Origin: Pseudanabaena sp. FACHB-1998
GTDB taxonomy: Bacteria; Cyanobacteriota; Cyanobacteriia; Pseudanabaenales; Pseudanabaenaceae
Assembly: GCF_014696355.1 (NCBI RefSeq)
Contig: NZ_JACJQA010000014.1
Coordinates: 36,491 to 100,490 of the forward strand
DNA length: 64,000 nt
Reading direction: 5' to 3'
The translations under genes and the position numbers were made by a program. Every line of letters begins with the position of its first letter. Position 1 is the stretch's first letter. Below the pieces are notes generated by a model. It ran no database searches. It was not told where the DNA came from and was given only the letters and a program-made list of their open reading frames with translations. Positions 25,257 to 34,162 of this stretch are shown one piece after another.

Positions 25257-26440
25257 TGATTAATTTAGCTATTATCGCCTCACATCCAATTCAGTACTAT
25301 GCACCGCTTTTTCGGTGGATATCTCAAGATGATTTGTTTAATATTAAAGTATTCTATCTCTGGGATTTTGGAGTTACCGATCAAATCGACCAAGGATTTA
25401 AGCAACCTGTAAAATGGGATATTCCTTTACTAGTTGGATATGATTTTGAATTTGTTGATAATATCAGCAAAGATCGAGGTACTCATCACATATTTGGCTT
25501 GCAGAATCCTACCTTAACTCAACAAGTACTAGCATTTAAACCTGACGCTATATTACTGACTGCTTCCTATAACTATGCCAGTATTTACAGATTTAATTGG
25601 GAGATGCGAAATAAGAATATTCCGATTATATTTCGGGGAGATTCTCATCGGATATTTACCCAAAATAATTGGAAAAGTAATTTAAAAAAGTTATTTATAT
25701 CTAAAATATTTGCTGGCTTTGATGCATTTTTGTATGTAGGTAAGGCTAATTACAACTACTTCAGATACCATGCTGTCCCAGATAAAAAATTATTCTTTAC
25801 GCCCCACTCGATTAATTATCAGTTCTTTACAGAAAATAGTTCAGAGGTATTAACAAAAGCTAAGCAATGGAGGCAGGAATTGGGTATTCCTCTTACTGAT
25901 GCAATTATTCTATTTGCAGGTAAATTTGAAGATAAAAAGCGTCCACTAGATCTAATCAAAGCTTTTCAATTAGCCAATTTACATGCCGTATCTTTGTTAA
26001 TAGTTGGTGCTGGGGTTTTAGAGGATGAGATGCGTAATCTAGCAAAACAAGATGGAGATCGCCTGCAGAATATTTTCTTTGCGCCTTTTCAAAATCAATC
26101 ACTGATGCCTCGTACCTATGCTTTGGCAGATTTATTTGTTTTACCCAGTTATGGCAGTGGCGAAACTTGGGGTTTAGCCATTAATGAGGCGATGTGTAGG
26201 GGCTGTCCTGTGATAGTCAGCAGTCACGTAGGTTGTGCTGAGGATCTGGTTAAACCTTGGCAAAATGGCTTGATTTTTGAGGCGGGTCATGTTGAGGCGT
26301 TAGTAAATAGCTTGAGAGATGCATTTAGCGATCGCGATCGCCTCAAACAATGGGGAGAAGAGAGTAAGAAAATTATTGCTCCTTACTCATACGAAAATAT
26401 AATTGTGGGTTTAAAACAAGCTTTATCCGCAGTCCTATAA
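25256..26440 (+). CDS. Glycosyltransferase family 4
   Basis: A 394-residue GT-B glycosyltransferase. The N-terminus NLAIIASHPIQYYAPLFRWIS is characteristic of a group of surface-polysaccharide GT4 enzymes. The C-terminal donor domain is clear: ILFAGKFEDKKRPLDLIKAF (about 218-237), SLLIVGAGVLEDEM, ALADLFVLPSYGSGETWGLAINEAMCRGCPVIVS (about 286-319). That last segment contains the E-x7-E motif. The GTG start overlaps the polymerase stop (TAGTG), so translation is coupled. A perfect hairpin spanning the stop ends the operon. Confidence 0.88.
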   Translation: MINLAIIASHPIQYYAPLFRWISQDDLFNIKVFYLWDFGVTDQIDQGFKQPVKWDIPLLVGYDFEFVDNISKDRGTHHIFGLQNPTLTQQVLAFKPDAILLTASYNYASIYRFNWEMRNKNIPIIFRGDSHRIFTQNNWKSNLKKLFISKIFAGFDAFLYVGKANYNYFRYHAVPDKKLFFTPHSINYQFFTENSSEVLTKAKQWRQELGIPLTDAIILFAGKFEDKKRPLDLIKAFQLANLHAVSLLIVGAGVLEDEMRNLAKQDGDRLQNIFFAPFQNQSLMPRTYALADLFVLPSYGSGETWGLAINEAMCRGCPVIVSSHVGCAEDLVKPWQNGLIFEAGHVEALVNSLRDAFSDRDRLKQWGEESKKIIAPYSYENIIVGLKQALSAVL

Positions 26441-26483
26441 ATGAGAAAGCCTCGCATTGCGAGGCTTTCTCATTTATAGGACT
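26431..26483. terminator. Shared terminator overlapping two stop codons
   Basis: A perfect 25-bp stem (26431-26455, 26459-26483; AGTCCTATAAATGAGAAAGC...) with an ATT triloop spans the stop codon of the GT4 gene and reaches the stop codon of the convergent ispG. It shows how the hairpins double as bidirectional terminators. Confidence 0.9.
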
Positions 26484-27732
26484 AGGGATCGACCCAGCGA
26501 TCGTCAGATTTAATAAGTGCTATTAGTTGTTCTACCCCTTCTTCTTCGGGAACGCGCTTAATTTCTTCCTTACCTCGATATAGCGAAATTGTGCCAGGGG
26601 TTTTGCCAACATAGCCATAGTCGGCATCTGCCATTTCTCCCGGTCCATTGACAATACATCCCATAACGGCAATGTCAAGTCCGACTAGATGTTTAGTCGC
26701 TTCTCGAACTTTGTGTAAAACTTCTTCGAGATTAAAAAGGGTACGACCACAGGAAGGACAGGCTACATATTCCACCATGGTTTTACGCAAACCAAGAGAT
26801 TGCAAAATGCTATAGCAGACGGGAATCTCTTTTTCGGGTGCTTCGGTCAGAGAGACGCGAATTGTGTCCCCAATGCCTTGGGAAAGTAATGTGGCAATAC
26901 CTGCGGTGGATTTAATCCGTCCATATTCTCCATCGCCTGCTTCGGTTACGCCGAGATGAAGAGGATAGTCCATACCTAGCTGATCCATCCGTTTGGTCAT
27001 TAACTGATAAGCGGCAATCATCACAGGAACGCGGGATGCTTTCATGGAAATAACGATATTGCGGAAGTCGAGATCTTCGCAGATCCGAATAAATTCGATC
27101 GCTGATTCCACCATCCCTTGCGGTGTATCGCCGTAGGTAAAGAGCATTCTTTCGGCGAGAGAGCCATGATTTACACCGATTCGCATGGCTTTGCCCTGCT
27201 CTTTTAAGGACAGTACCAAGGGCTTTAGGGTATCTCTTACCTTTTCGGCAATCTCGTCAAACTCTGATTGGGTGTACTCAGTGCGATTGGCTTTAGGTTT
27301 TTCAAATACATATAGTCCGGGGTTAATGCGAACTTTATGTATATGCTTGGCAACTTCAAGGGCAATTTTCATGCCATTGTGGTGTACGTCTGCCACAAGT
27401 GGCACATCAAGGTAGGTTCTTTTTAATTTTTGGCGAATTTCTGAAAGCGCGGAAGCGTGCGCCATGCTAGGGACAGTAACCCGCACTATTTCGCATCCGA
27501 TTTCATGCAAGCGGCGAATTCCCGCAACTGAACCTTCAATATCTAGAGTATCTTCGTTGATCATTGACTGAACAACTACGGGCGCACCACCCCCAATGGT
27601 AATGTTACCGACTTGGACGGGGCGGGTTTTGCGTCTGACGATTACACCAAGATTTTCGCTATGGGTCTCAGCCTGACCATTTTGGGTGCTTTTTGTATTC
27701 TCAGAAACAGTCGTCATAACACTTTTAGTCAC
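26482..27732 (-). CDS. ispG: 4-hydroxy-3-methylbut-2-en-1-yl diphosphate synthase
   Basis: A 416-residue [4Fe-4S] enzyme that converts methylerythritol cyclodiphosphate to HMBPP, the penultimate step of the MEP isoprenoid pathway. It feeds carotenoids, phytol and quinones; in cyanobacteria, ferredoxin is the electron donor. The TIM-barrel start is [22 protein letters not shown]. The iron-sulfur ligands are visible in [14 protein letters not shown] and [20 protein letters not shown]. Length is typical of cyanobacterial IspG. M1 (27732) or M6 (27717) could start the protein; the first 25 residues are low-complexity and not conserved. Single gene. Confidence 0.97.
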   Translation of the reverse strand: MTKSVMTTVSENTKSTQNGQAETHSENLGVIVRRKTRPVQVGNITIGGGAPVVVQSMINEDTLDIEGSVAGIRRLHEIGCEIVRVTVPSMAHASALSEIRQKLKRTYLDVPLVADVHHNGMKIALEVAKHIHKVRINPGLYVFEKPKANRTEYTQSEFDEIAEKVRDTLKPLVLSLKEQGKAMRIGVNHGSLAERMLFTYGDTPQGMVESAIEFIRICEDLDFRNIVISMKASRVPVMIAAYQLMTKRMDQLGMDYPLHLGVTEAGDGEYGRIKSTAGIATLLSQGIGDTIRVSLTEAPEKEIPVCYSILQSLGLRKTMVEYVACPSCGRTLFNLEEVLHKVREATKHLVGLDIAVMGCIVNGPGEMADADYGYVGKTPGTISLYRGKEEIKRVPEEEGVEQLIALIKSDDRWVDP

Positions 27733-27842
27733 TTCTGCCTATTAGTTTATCTGATGTAGGGCACAGTGAACTGTTTTTACTGAGAACTTCCACGTAACCT
27801 CAGTAACTACTTAATACAGTGATTTCTGATCAAATAATCCAC

Positions 27843-27914
27843 AAGAAAATTTTGGAAAGAGTTGCTTGGCAACTCTCTCCAAAATTTTCTTGGTTTGGGC
27901 TTGAGCGCAAAGCG
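27843..27914. repeat. Class 2 hairpin element (inverted orientation)
   Basis: 23-bp arms (27843-27865, 27869-27891; AAGAAAATTTTGG...) with one mismatch surround TTG. The right flank TGGGCTTGAGCGCAAAGCGC is the class 2 flank. It lies in the shared upstream region of ispG and the M3 peptidase. Confidence 0.75.
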
Positions 27915-27990
27915 CTGCAAGTGCAAATTCTTCCTTGATATATAATTATCATAGTCATTTACAAATCTTAAAGATTACTTTTAAAAAATT

Positions 27991-30075
27991 ATGAGTGAAG
28001 TTTCCAATCCCCTTTTAATTGGCAAAGGGCTGCCACCATTTCCCGATATCAAACCCGAACATGTTATTCCTGCAATTACCCAATTGCTTGAAGAAACTAG
28101 CAAGGGATTAACCGATCTCGAAGCCAATATTCAGCCCACATGGTTGGGCTTAGTCGAGCCACTAGAACTACTCACCGAGCGGATTGGTTGGGCGTGGGGA
28201 GCGATCGAGCATTTACTCAGCGTTAAAAACAATGCAGAATTGCGTGAAGCTCACAAAATTGTCCAGCCCAAGGTGATCGAATTTTTCAATCGTTTTAGCC
28301 AAAGTCAGCCCGTCTATAGAGCCTATAAAGCAATATATGGCTCTTCAGATTGGGATAGTCTTGAACCAGCCCAAAAGCGCATTGTTGAAGCTGCCATTCG
28401 TGATGCAGAACTATCGGGCGTGGGTTTAGAAGGTGAAGCCAAGGAGAAATTCAATAAAATCCAAATGGAACTTGCTGAGCTTTCGACAAACTTCTCCAAT
28501 CATGTGCTGGATGCCACTAAAGCCTTTAGCATGACCTTGACCTTGGCTGAAGAGATCGATGGCTTACCACCTAGCTTATTGGCTCAAGCAGCACAGGCGG
28601 CGCGTTTAGATGGGGATGACAGAGCTACACCTGAGCGTGGTCCTTGGTGTATTACCCTTGACTATCCCAGTTATGTTCCTTTTATGCAGCATAGCCGCCG
28701 TCATGATTTGCGAGAAAAACTCTATCGTGCTTTCGTTAGTCGAGCCGCCAGTGGAGAATTTGACAATTCTCCATTAATTGATCGCATCCTCGAATTGCGC
28801 CAACAAAAGGCGAATTTACTCGGCTATGCCACCTATGCAGAATTGAGCTTGGCGCGGAAGATGGCTCCTAACGTGGATGCTGTAGAGAAGTTGCTCGAAG
28901 AATTGCGTATGTCTAGCTATAATGCTGCGGTTGCCGAATTTGCAGAACTAAAGGAATTTGCCAAATCTCAAGGGGAAACCGAAGAACTCAAGCATTGGGA
29001 TACTTCCTATTGGGCGGAGCGTCAGCGTGAAATCAAGTTTAACTTCACCGTGGAGGAATTGCGCCCTTACTTCCCATTACCTCAAGTTTTAGAAGGACTT
29101 TTTGCTCTTGTCAAACGCCTGTTTGGGGTAACTGTTGTTCCTGCGGATGGTAAAGCGCCCATCTGGCATGAAAGCGTTCGCTTTTTTGAAATTCAGAACG
29201 AGAATAATGAGGCGATCGCCTATTTTTATCTCGACCCCTACAGCCGTCCTGCTGAGAAGCGGGGTGGTGCCTGGATGAATGACTGCATCGGACGCGCTAA
29301 AGTCATTGAAAATGGGACACCGATTACCCGATTACCCGTTGCCTACCTCATTTGCAATCAGTCACCCCCAGTCGATGATAAGCCTAGCCTCATGACCTTT
29401 GGCGAAGTGGAAACCCTCTTCCATGAGTTCGGACATGGCTTGCAGCACATGTTAACCAAGGTGGACTATGCGAGTGCATCGGGCATTAATAATGTGGAAT
29501 GGGATGCCGTGGAATTGCCTAGCCAGTTCATGGAAAACTGGTGCTACGATCGCGCCACCTTGTTTGGCATGGCAAAACACTACGAGACAGGCGAAACTCT
29601 ACCAGAAAGCTATTTCCAGAAACTTATTGACTCCAAAAACTACATGAGTGGTTCGGGAATGTTGCGTCAGTTGCACTTTAGCCTTGTCGATATCGAACTC
29701 CATCACCGCTATCAAATTGGTGGCAGCGAAACTCCCCTTCAATTGCGATCGCGCCTTGCCGAAAAGACGATGGTAATCCCACCTTTGCCCGAAGATAACT
29801 TCCTCTGTTCATTTGGTCATATCTTCGCAGGAGGCTACGCCGCAGGCTATTACAGTTACAAATGGGCGGAAGTCCTGAGTGCTGATGCTTTTGCCGCCTT
29901 CGAGGAAGCGGGACTCGAAAATGAAGAGGCGATCGCTTCGACTGGTCGTCTCTATCGCGATACAGTCCTTGCCCTTGGCGGTAGCAAACATCCAATGGAG
30001 GTCTTCAAGACTTTCCGAGGACGAGAGCCTAGCACTGCTCCATTACTGCGTCACAGTGGCTTAGCCAAAGTCTAA
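27991..30075 (+). CDS. prlC: M3 family oligopeptidase (oligopeptidase A-like)
   Basis: A 694-residue zinc metallopeptidase of the thimet oligopeptidase/oligopeptidase A group. The catalytic H-E-x-x-H is in FHEFGHGLQHML (HEFGH at residues 478-482), and the third zinc ligand lies downstream in ELPSQFMENWC, a block typical of M3A enzymes. The long helical N-terminal half restricts entry to short peptides. The substrate-contact loop SFGHIFAGGYAAGYYSYKWAEVLSADAF is conserved. The enzyme degrades peptides released by ATP-dependent proteases and signal peptides in the cytosol. Length and motifs are normal. A class 1-type hairpin follows three bases after the stop. Confidence 0.93.
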   Translation: MSEVSNPLLIGKGLPPFPDIKPEHVIPAITQLLEETSKGLTDLEANIQPTWLGLVEPLELLTERIGWAWGAIEHLLSVKNNAELREAHKIVQPKVIEFFNRFSQSQPVYRAYKAIYGSSDWDSLEPAQKRIVEAAIRDAELSGVGLEGEAKEKFNKIQMELAELSTNFSNHVLDATKAFSMTLTLAEEIDGLPPSLLAQAAQAARLDGDDRATPERGPWCITLDYPSYVPFMQHSRRHDLREKLYRAFVSRAASGEFDNSPLIDRILELRQQKANLLGYATYAELSLARKMAPNVDAVEKLLEELRMSSYNAAVAEFAELKEFAKSQGETEELKHWDTSYWAERQREIKFNFTVEELRPYFPLPQVLEGLFALVKRLFGVTVVPADGKAPIWHESVRFFEIQNENNEAIAYFYLDPYSRPAEKRGGAWMNDCIGRAKVIENGTPITRLPVAYLICNQSPPVDDKPSLMTFGEVETLFHEFGHGLQHMLTKVDYASASGINNVEWDAVELPSQFMENWCYDRATLFGMAKHYETGETLPESYFQKLIDSKNYMSGSGMLRQLHFSLVDIELHHRYQIGGSETPLQLRSRLAEKTMVIPPLPEDNFLCSFGHIFAGGYAAGYYSYKWAEVLSADAFAAFEEAGLENEEAIASTGRLYRDTVLALGGSKHPMEVFKTFRGREPSTAPLLRHSGLAKV

Positions 30076-30077
30076 TC

Positions 30078-30132
30078 AAAACCCAAATAAGTGAAGGCGG
30101 CACTTCGTGCCGCCTTCACTTATTTGGGTTTT
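30078..30132. repeat. Class 1-type hairpin after the M3 peptidase gene
   Basis: Perfect 26-bp arms (30078-30103, 30107-30132; AAAACCCAAATAAGTG...) surround a TTC loop. The outer AAAACCC is shared with other class 1 copies but the inner arm differs, yet pairing is perfect. The right flank TGTCCTAA is retained; the left flank is missing. Likely doubles as a terminator. Confidence 0.8.
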
Positions 30133-30183
30133 ATGTCCTAAGCAAAATTTACATTGCTATAGCTTTGGCGAATTGGGATACCA

Positions 30184-30218
30184 ACATAAGCTACAGGGCA
30201 AAGCACTGTAGCTTATGT
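30184..30218. terminator. Hairpin at the end of the DUF4253 gene
   Basis: ACATAAGCTACAG and CTGTAGCTTATGT form a perfect 13-bp stem around GGCAAAGCA, ending two bases from the DUF4253 stop codon. Confidence 0.65.
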
Positions 30219-30219
30219 T

Positions 30220-31152
30220 TTAAGGTCTTTCGTGAAGAAACCATCGATCTGTTTGGAGTAGCGATCGCGCATGGTCGCGTATTGATACCCCTGATAAAAG
30301 CGTGGTACAAGGCGCTAGAAGCACCTGTTCGCTAGCTAAGGTAAAAGCTTCTTGGGGAGTAGATGGTCGTTTGCTGATCAGCAACTGCAACATCGTTCCA
30401 TAATGACAAACTAGCTCAGCACCATATAATTGATGCCATTTTTTCAATAAAGGAATAGCCCCCTTACTACCTCCATACCAAGACAAATAAGCGAGAGTTT
30501 CCCAACTATGGGAAGTTGGCAATAGCATTAGCGCCATCGTTTGCCCAGTTGGTTGAAACCAGTCTAAGTAAGTCATCTCGTGACTTGATGGTGCAGAAAT
30601 TTCGGTGATCTGCTGCAATTCCCAATCAAATAGATACTTCTCCACGTCAATAATATTGGCAATCAGCCCTAATCGCACTAGTTCCTGTAGCTCTGAATTT
30701 AATGGCGCTTCCCCAAAGGTAGAACTTGTATTGGCTAACTCTATCAATATCTGTTCTTCTAAATCGTAGGTATTAATTTGAGCGCGTTCATCTAGAAAAT
30801 TATCTAACTCTTGAGGCGTTACGGAATTAGCCCTTGCAATAATTGCTTGTGGAGATAAATCTAAATTTGGATATTCCTCACCAAAGTAAAATCGTGAAAA
30901 GAAATCTTCATCATTCAGAGTTTGTTGCCAACTACCCGAATCCCAATGCCAGCAAGCTGTAATCACAGGATATCGTTGGGTTTGCGGCAATAAATTTCTG
31001 AGTAGATGCCAAGCTTCGAGGCTATTCTCCAGATTAACCGCGATCGCCAAGGCTAGATTTGTTGTCATTGGAATATCAAGCGGAATTATATCCGCATTAT
31101 TTAAAAAGGTTCCACTCAGTAGCTCTCGTAGGGTCTCTATGGAGTTAAGCAT
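30220..31152 (-). CDS. DUF4253 domain protein
   Basis: A 310-residue soluble protein. The C-terminal third matches DUF4253: GGSKGAIPLLKKWHQLYGAELVCHYGTMLQLLISKRPSTPQEAFTLASEQVLLAP, ending with LLQTDRWFLHERP. The order is a glycine-rich turn, helix, YGAEL, then a Ser/Thr-P-x-E-A-x-x-L-A-x-E-Q helix. The middle region recalls a DUF4253 N-terminal extension. Such proteins occur in polymorphic-toxin immunity and housekeeping contexts; no function is known. Here no toxin gene is beside it. Start: ATG 31152, right next to a class 1 repeat that probably hides its promoter. Confidence 0.75.
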   Translation of the reverse strand: MLNSIETLRELLSGTFLNNADIIPLDIPMTTNLALAIAVNLENSLEAWHLLRNLLPQTQRYPVITACWHWDSGSWQQTLNDEDFFSRFYFGEEYPNLDLSPQAIIARANSVTPQELDNFLDERAQINTYDLEEQILIELANTSSTFGEAPLNSELQELVRLGLIANIIDVEKYLFDWELQQITEISAPSSHEMTYLDWFQPTGQTMALMLLPTSHSWETLAYLSWYGGSKGAIPLLKKWHQLYGAELVCHYGTMLQLLISKRPSTPQEAFTLASEQVLLAPCTTLLSGVSIRDHARSLLQTDRWFLHERP

Positions 31153-31192
31153 TTAAAATTATTGATTGCTTCCATCATTAAGTAGTTAAGCA

Positions 31193-31298
31193 TATAGCTG
31201 TGGTCACTTGCATCAAAACCCAAGAAGCTAGTTGCGGCGCGAAGCGCCGCAACTAGCTTCTTGGGTTTTGTGTCCTAACAAGAATAGCAACAGCTATA
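31193..31298. repeat. Class 1 MITE-like hairpin element
   Basis: Terminal TATAGCTGTGGTCACTTGCA on the left and AACAAGAATAGCAACAGCTATA (inverted) on the right. Perfect 26-bp stem (AAAACCCAAGAAGCTAGTTG...) with a GAA loop. Relative to the copy at 17289, the arm reads GCTAG instead of GCGAG on both sides, a compensated change. The left TTAGGACA segment is missing. Confidence 0.85.
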
Positions 31299-31373
31299 AG
31301 TAAACTTAAAACCCAAATTGTTGTATTGCTTAAAATTTTTTCACGGGAAAGTTACAATTTAATATTACGGTCA

Positions 31374-32552
31374 ATGAAATTTTGGGATAGAGAGATTAAC
31401 CAAACCACAGTTGTTGTATCAGGTATTGGGATGACCACCGCGATCGCTAGCGATCGCGAAAATACTTGGCAAAAAATTTTACAAGGCGAATCAGGAATTA
31501 AGTTTGACTCAGAGTTGCAACTTCCTATCGCTCGCATTGAGAACCTTGATCCGTCTCCAGTTTTTGCCTCTCGAATCCCCTCTAGATCTCTATACCTATT
31601 ACAAAAATCTGTTTTAGAAGCGATCGCCGATGCTTGCTTGGATTTGCCTTTACCTAATTGTGGCGTGGTGATTGGTTCGAGTCGGAGTAATCAAAGGGAA
31701 TTAGAACTGGTACTTGATTATCCTGATCGGCTCCAAAATGATAATTATTGGTGGCAATGCCAATCCGCGAATTTATCGGCACAAATTGCAAATTTATTAC
31801 AAACTCAGTCTCCTGTGCTTGCACCAATGGCAGCCTGTGCCACGGCAAACTGGTCGATCGCTCAAGCCTATGAATTAATTCGGTCTGGGAAATGTGCAAT
31901 GGCGATCGCCGCCGCCACCGATGCCGCCCTTACCCCCTTAACGATCGCAGGATTTCAAAAAATTGGCGTATTAGCCCCATCAGGTGTATATCCTTTTAGT
32001 CACGAACGGTCAGGATTTGCCCTAGGAGAAGGGGCGGCGACTCTAGTTTTAGAATCCTATCAATCTGCAAAGCAAAGAGGCGGCAAAATCTATGGCAAGG
32101 TTTTAGGCTGGGGAATTACGAATGATGCCTATCATGCCACTAGCCCTAATCCAGATAACCATATGGCTGCGATCGCCCTTAAAGATTGTCTAATGCGATC
32201 GCAAATTACTGCTGAGCAAGTTGGTTATATTAATGTGCATGGCACGGCTACCCAGATGAACGATGCCCGCGAAGCTGATTTAATCCAAAGATTTCTTCCT
32301 AATATGGCGGTGAGTGCCACGAAAGGCGCAACAGGGCACACTTTAGGGGCTACGGGGATGATGGAGTCTGCCTTTTGTCTGTTAGCTCTACGCGATCGCC
32401 TGTTACCACCTTGCGTGGGAATGCAAACCCCTGCTTTTGACATTAATCTCATCTCTAAACCTGAGCGATCGCCCAATTTAGAATATGCCCTTAACTTTAG
32501 TTTTGGCTTTGGCGGACAAAATGCGATCGTTGCCTTTGGTCAATGTTTTTAA
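31374..32552 (+). CDS. Beta-ketoacyl-ACP synthase (KAS I/II type)
   Basis: A 392-residue thiolase-fold condensing enzyme. The catalytic triad is complete: C155 in AACATANWS, H289 in NVHGTATQMND and H322 in GATGHTLGATG. The C-terminal GFGGQNAIVAF is the usual signature. Such enzymes condense acyl-ACP with malonyl-ACP in fatty acid or related synthesis. It is a divergent paralogue, not the main cyanobacterial FabF, judging from the unusual first 100 residues and short length. I use ATG 31374; an upstream TTG at 31326 adds a poor extension. It is followed directly by bioY, so a link to biotin or pimeloyl supply is possible but unproven. Confidence 0.87.
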   Translation: MKFWDREINQTTVVVSGIGMTTAIASDRENTWQKILQGESGIKFDSELQLPIARIENLDPSPVFASRIPSRSLYLLQKSVLEAIADACLDLPLPNCGVVIGSSRSNQRELELVLDYPDRLQNDNYWWQCQSANLSAQIANLLQTQSPVLAPMAACATANWSIAQAYELIRSGKCAMAIAAATDAALTPLTIAGFQKIGVLAPSGVYPFSHERSGFALGEGAATLVLESYQSAKQRGGKIYGKVLGWGITNDAYHATSPNPDNHMAAIALKDCLMRSQITAEQVGYINVHGTATQMNDAREADLIQRFLPNMAVSATKGATGHTLGATGMMESAFCLLALRDRLLPPCVGMQTPAFDINLISKPERSPNLEYALNFSFGFGGQNAIVAFGQCF

Positions 32553-32564
32553 AAACGCAAAATC

Positions 32565-32601
32565 AAAGACAGTTGCGGCGCAGAGTACCGCAACTCTCTT
32601 T
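32565..32601. repeat. Remnant of a class 1 hairpin between the KAS gene and bioY
   Basis: AAAGACAGTTGCGG (32565-32578) pairs with CCGCAACTCTCTTT (32588-32601) with one mismatch. The right arm and following TGGGTTTGTCC resemble class 1 right halves; a matching half (GTCGCAACTCTCTTTGGGTT) occurs near 49834-49856. It lies inside what would otherwise be an N-terminal extension of bioY. Confidence 0.6.
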
Positions 32602-32652
32602 GGGTTTGTCCAAAATTCATGTAGGATTTTAACTGCATCCCTTATCTATCTT

Positions 32653-33237
32653 GTGACTGAGCCGCTTGTGCCAAAACCATTACAGCTAATGTGGGCTTTG
32701 TCTGGACTGTTGCTAACAATTGCCAGTACGTTTATTCAGCCATCCATGATTTTGCCCTCCTTAGCAGGTCAGGGAAATAATATTGCGATCGAATCTATCA
32801 GCGTGACCATGCAGATCGGTGCGGTTTTACTGACAGGTTGCCTTGGTGGACGGAATGCCGCACTGTTATCTCAAATTGCCTATATAGTATTGGGATTAAG
32901 CGGATTTGGGGTGTTTTACCAAGGTGGAGGGCTTAGCTATCTGCGATCGCCAGCTTTTGGCTATTTATTAGGCTTTTTACCTGGGGGATGGATTTGTGGA
33001 TTTTTAGCATTTTTAAGACCTCCGAGCATTGATCGGATGGCTATTAGTTGTTTTGGTGGCTTAATCGCTATTCATCTCGTCGGCATAATCTACCTAGTGG
33101 CGATTCAGATCCCTAACTTTAGTGCGATCCAAAATACTTTTTGGCAATATTCTGTACAAGTTTTGACAGGTCAGTTTTTAGTGGTATGTGCGACGATCGT
33201 CATTGCGACAATTTCTCGCAAATTGCTATTTTATTAA
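32653..33237 (+). CDS. bioY: Biotin transporter BioY (S component)
   Basis: A 194-residue membrane protein with about six helices, the size of BioY substrate-binding subunits of energy-coupling factor transporters. Key family blocks are LMWALSGLLLTIASTF, QIGAVLLTGCLGGRNAALLSQIAYIVLGL and FGVFYQGGGLSYLRSPAFGYLLGFLPGGWICGFLAF. The reading frame is open back to 32485, but that extension overlaps the KAS gene and runs through a repeat. The GTG at 32653 gives the typical short lead before helix 1, so I choose it. BioY binds biotin with high affinity and may work alone or with EcfAT. Co-orientation with the KAS gene suggests one transcript. Confidence 0.88.
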   Translation: MTEPLVPKPLQLMWALSGLLLTIASTFIQPSMILPSLAGQGNNIAIESISVTMQIGAVLLTGCLGGRNAALLSQIAYIVLGLSGFGVFYQGGGLSYLRSPAFGYLLGFLPGGWICGFLAFLRPPSIDRMAISCFGGLIAIHLVGIIYLVAIQIPNFSAIQNTFWQYSVQVLTGQFLVVCATIVIATISRKLLFY

Positions 33238-33276
33238 AAAGAAAAAGGCGGCAACTGCCGCCTTTTTCTTTTTAAT
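33233..33276 (+). terminator. Terminator after bioY
   Basis: Perfect 21-bp arms (33233-33253 ATTAAAAAGAAAAAGGCGGCA; 33256-33276) with a 2-nt AC centre and a long T-rich right arm. It begins at the bioY stop codon. Confidence 0.85.
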
Positions 33277-33300
33277 AAAAATTTGTTTGATTGTTTAAGA

Positions 33301-33726
33301 CTAAGCTACAGCCAGATAGTTAGCATCAGAATTAGTTACATTGAACTGATTCATGCATGTATCAATACTGGGGAAGATTGCAAATAATTGATCAATTCTG
33401 GTGATTTCAAACACTAGACGCACAGAGGATTGCTGAGAAGTGATCAATAAATTGCTGCTATGGGATTGCATCAACTTGAGGCAGCCTAATAGTTTTTGTA
33501 AGCCTTGACTATCAATGAAATCTACATTTTCCATATCAACAATCAAAACAGGAATTTCCTTGTTATTCATCATCACATTTGCAGAAATCCATGATTCTAC
33601 TTTGCCCAATAGATCAGAACCTGCGACGTTATCAAATTTGCTATTGGTTAATTTAATGACAAAAGTTGGAGCGCTATTTAAACCTTGACGGAAGGATAAT
33701 TGGTTGATCTTAGTAATTGTATCCAT
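33301..33726 (-). CDS. STAS-domain protein (anti-sigma factor antagonist type)
   Basis: A 141-residue single STAS domain. The key element is VDFIDSQGLQKLLGCL, with the D-S-x-G loop whose serine is phosphorylated by HPK-type anti-sigma kinases in SpoIIAA-like proteins. I take the ATG at 33726 because AAGGAAGA stands a few bases before it; the frame remains open for 29 more codons upstream without a ribosome-binding site. STAS antagonists act in partner-switching networks controlling sigma factors, motility or exopolysaccharide. The partner kinase and phosphatase are not in this window. The sequence before the STAS core (FDNVAGSDLLGKVESWISANV) is unusual in length. Confidence 0.8.
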   Translation of the reverse strand: MDTITKINQLSFRQGLNSAPTFVIKLTNSKFDNVAGSDLLGKVESWISANVMMNNKEIPVLIVDMENVDFIDSQGLQKLLGCLKLMQSHSSNLLITSQQSSVRLVFEITRIDQLFAIFPSIDTCMNQFNVTNSDANYLAVA

Positions 33727-34019
33727 TGTTCTTCCTTTCAACTTCTTCGAGAAAATAATATGCTGGTTTTCGACTACATTGCCAAGGACAAGAATCTTAA
33801 GTTTGGTTGACACTACAAACTGTTTTTTGTTTCTTAAGCTTTATTATTCCCGCTTATCTAATTTTTTGTAACCCCTAATAGATATACAAAGGTTAGCAAA
33901 AAGAAATTAAAAAGTTATAAAAAAGTTAGCTATATAATTTTGCTTTAAGAATTGCCAAAACTATGTGTTTGTATATACCAAAGGTAAGTTCTTGAGCGCG
34001 ATCGCCGCAAGCTACCCAA

Positions 34020-34157
34020 AGAATAAAAAATGCTGCTGGGCAGCGTTTTTTATTCCCAGAGCTTCAGATTTAAGCGCAAAGAAAAAAACACCCCAAGCTG
34101 CAACGCACGCTGTGCGTTGCAGCTTGGGGTGTTTAATTGCGACCAACTACTTATAGC
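34020..34157. repeat. Two adjacent hairpins; right end of a class 3 element
   Basis: The 436-bp gap between the STAS gene start and the rimO end holds no convincing gene. GAATAAAAAATGCTGC-TGG-GCAGC...ATTC sits at about 34020-34054. A perfect 23-bp stem is at 34086-34108/34112-34134 (AAACACCCCAAGCTGCAACG...) with a GCT loop. It is followed by TTAATTGCGACCAACTACTTA, which resembles the terminal repeat at 1337. AGCTATAG follows. Confidence 0.7.
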
Positions 34158-34162
34158 TATAG

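Noticed and set aside
29678..29995. 105-codon - strand frame within the M3 peptidase gene
   Set aside because: It lies opposite a conserved coding region and has no recognisable features.
32485..32652. N-terminal extension of BioY starting at 32485
   Set aside because: It overlaps the end of the KAS gene and passes through a repeat remnant; the family starts just before the first membrane helix, which fits GTG 32653.
33965..34156. 63-codon + strand frame between the STAS gene and rimO
   Set aside because: Most of it is coded by two hairpins; it is better explained as repeat sequence.
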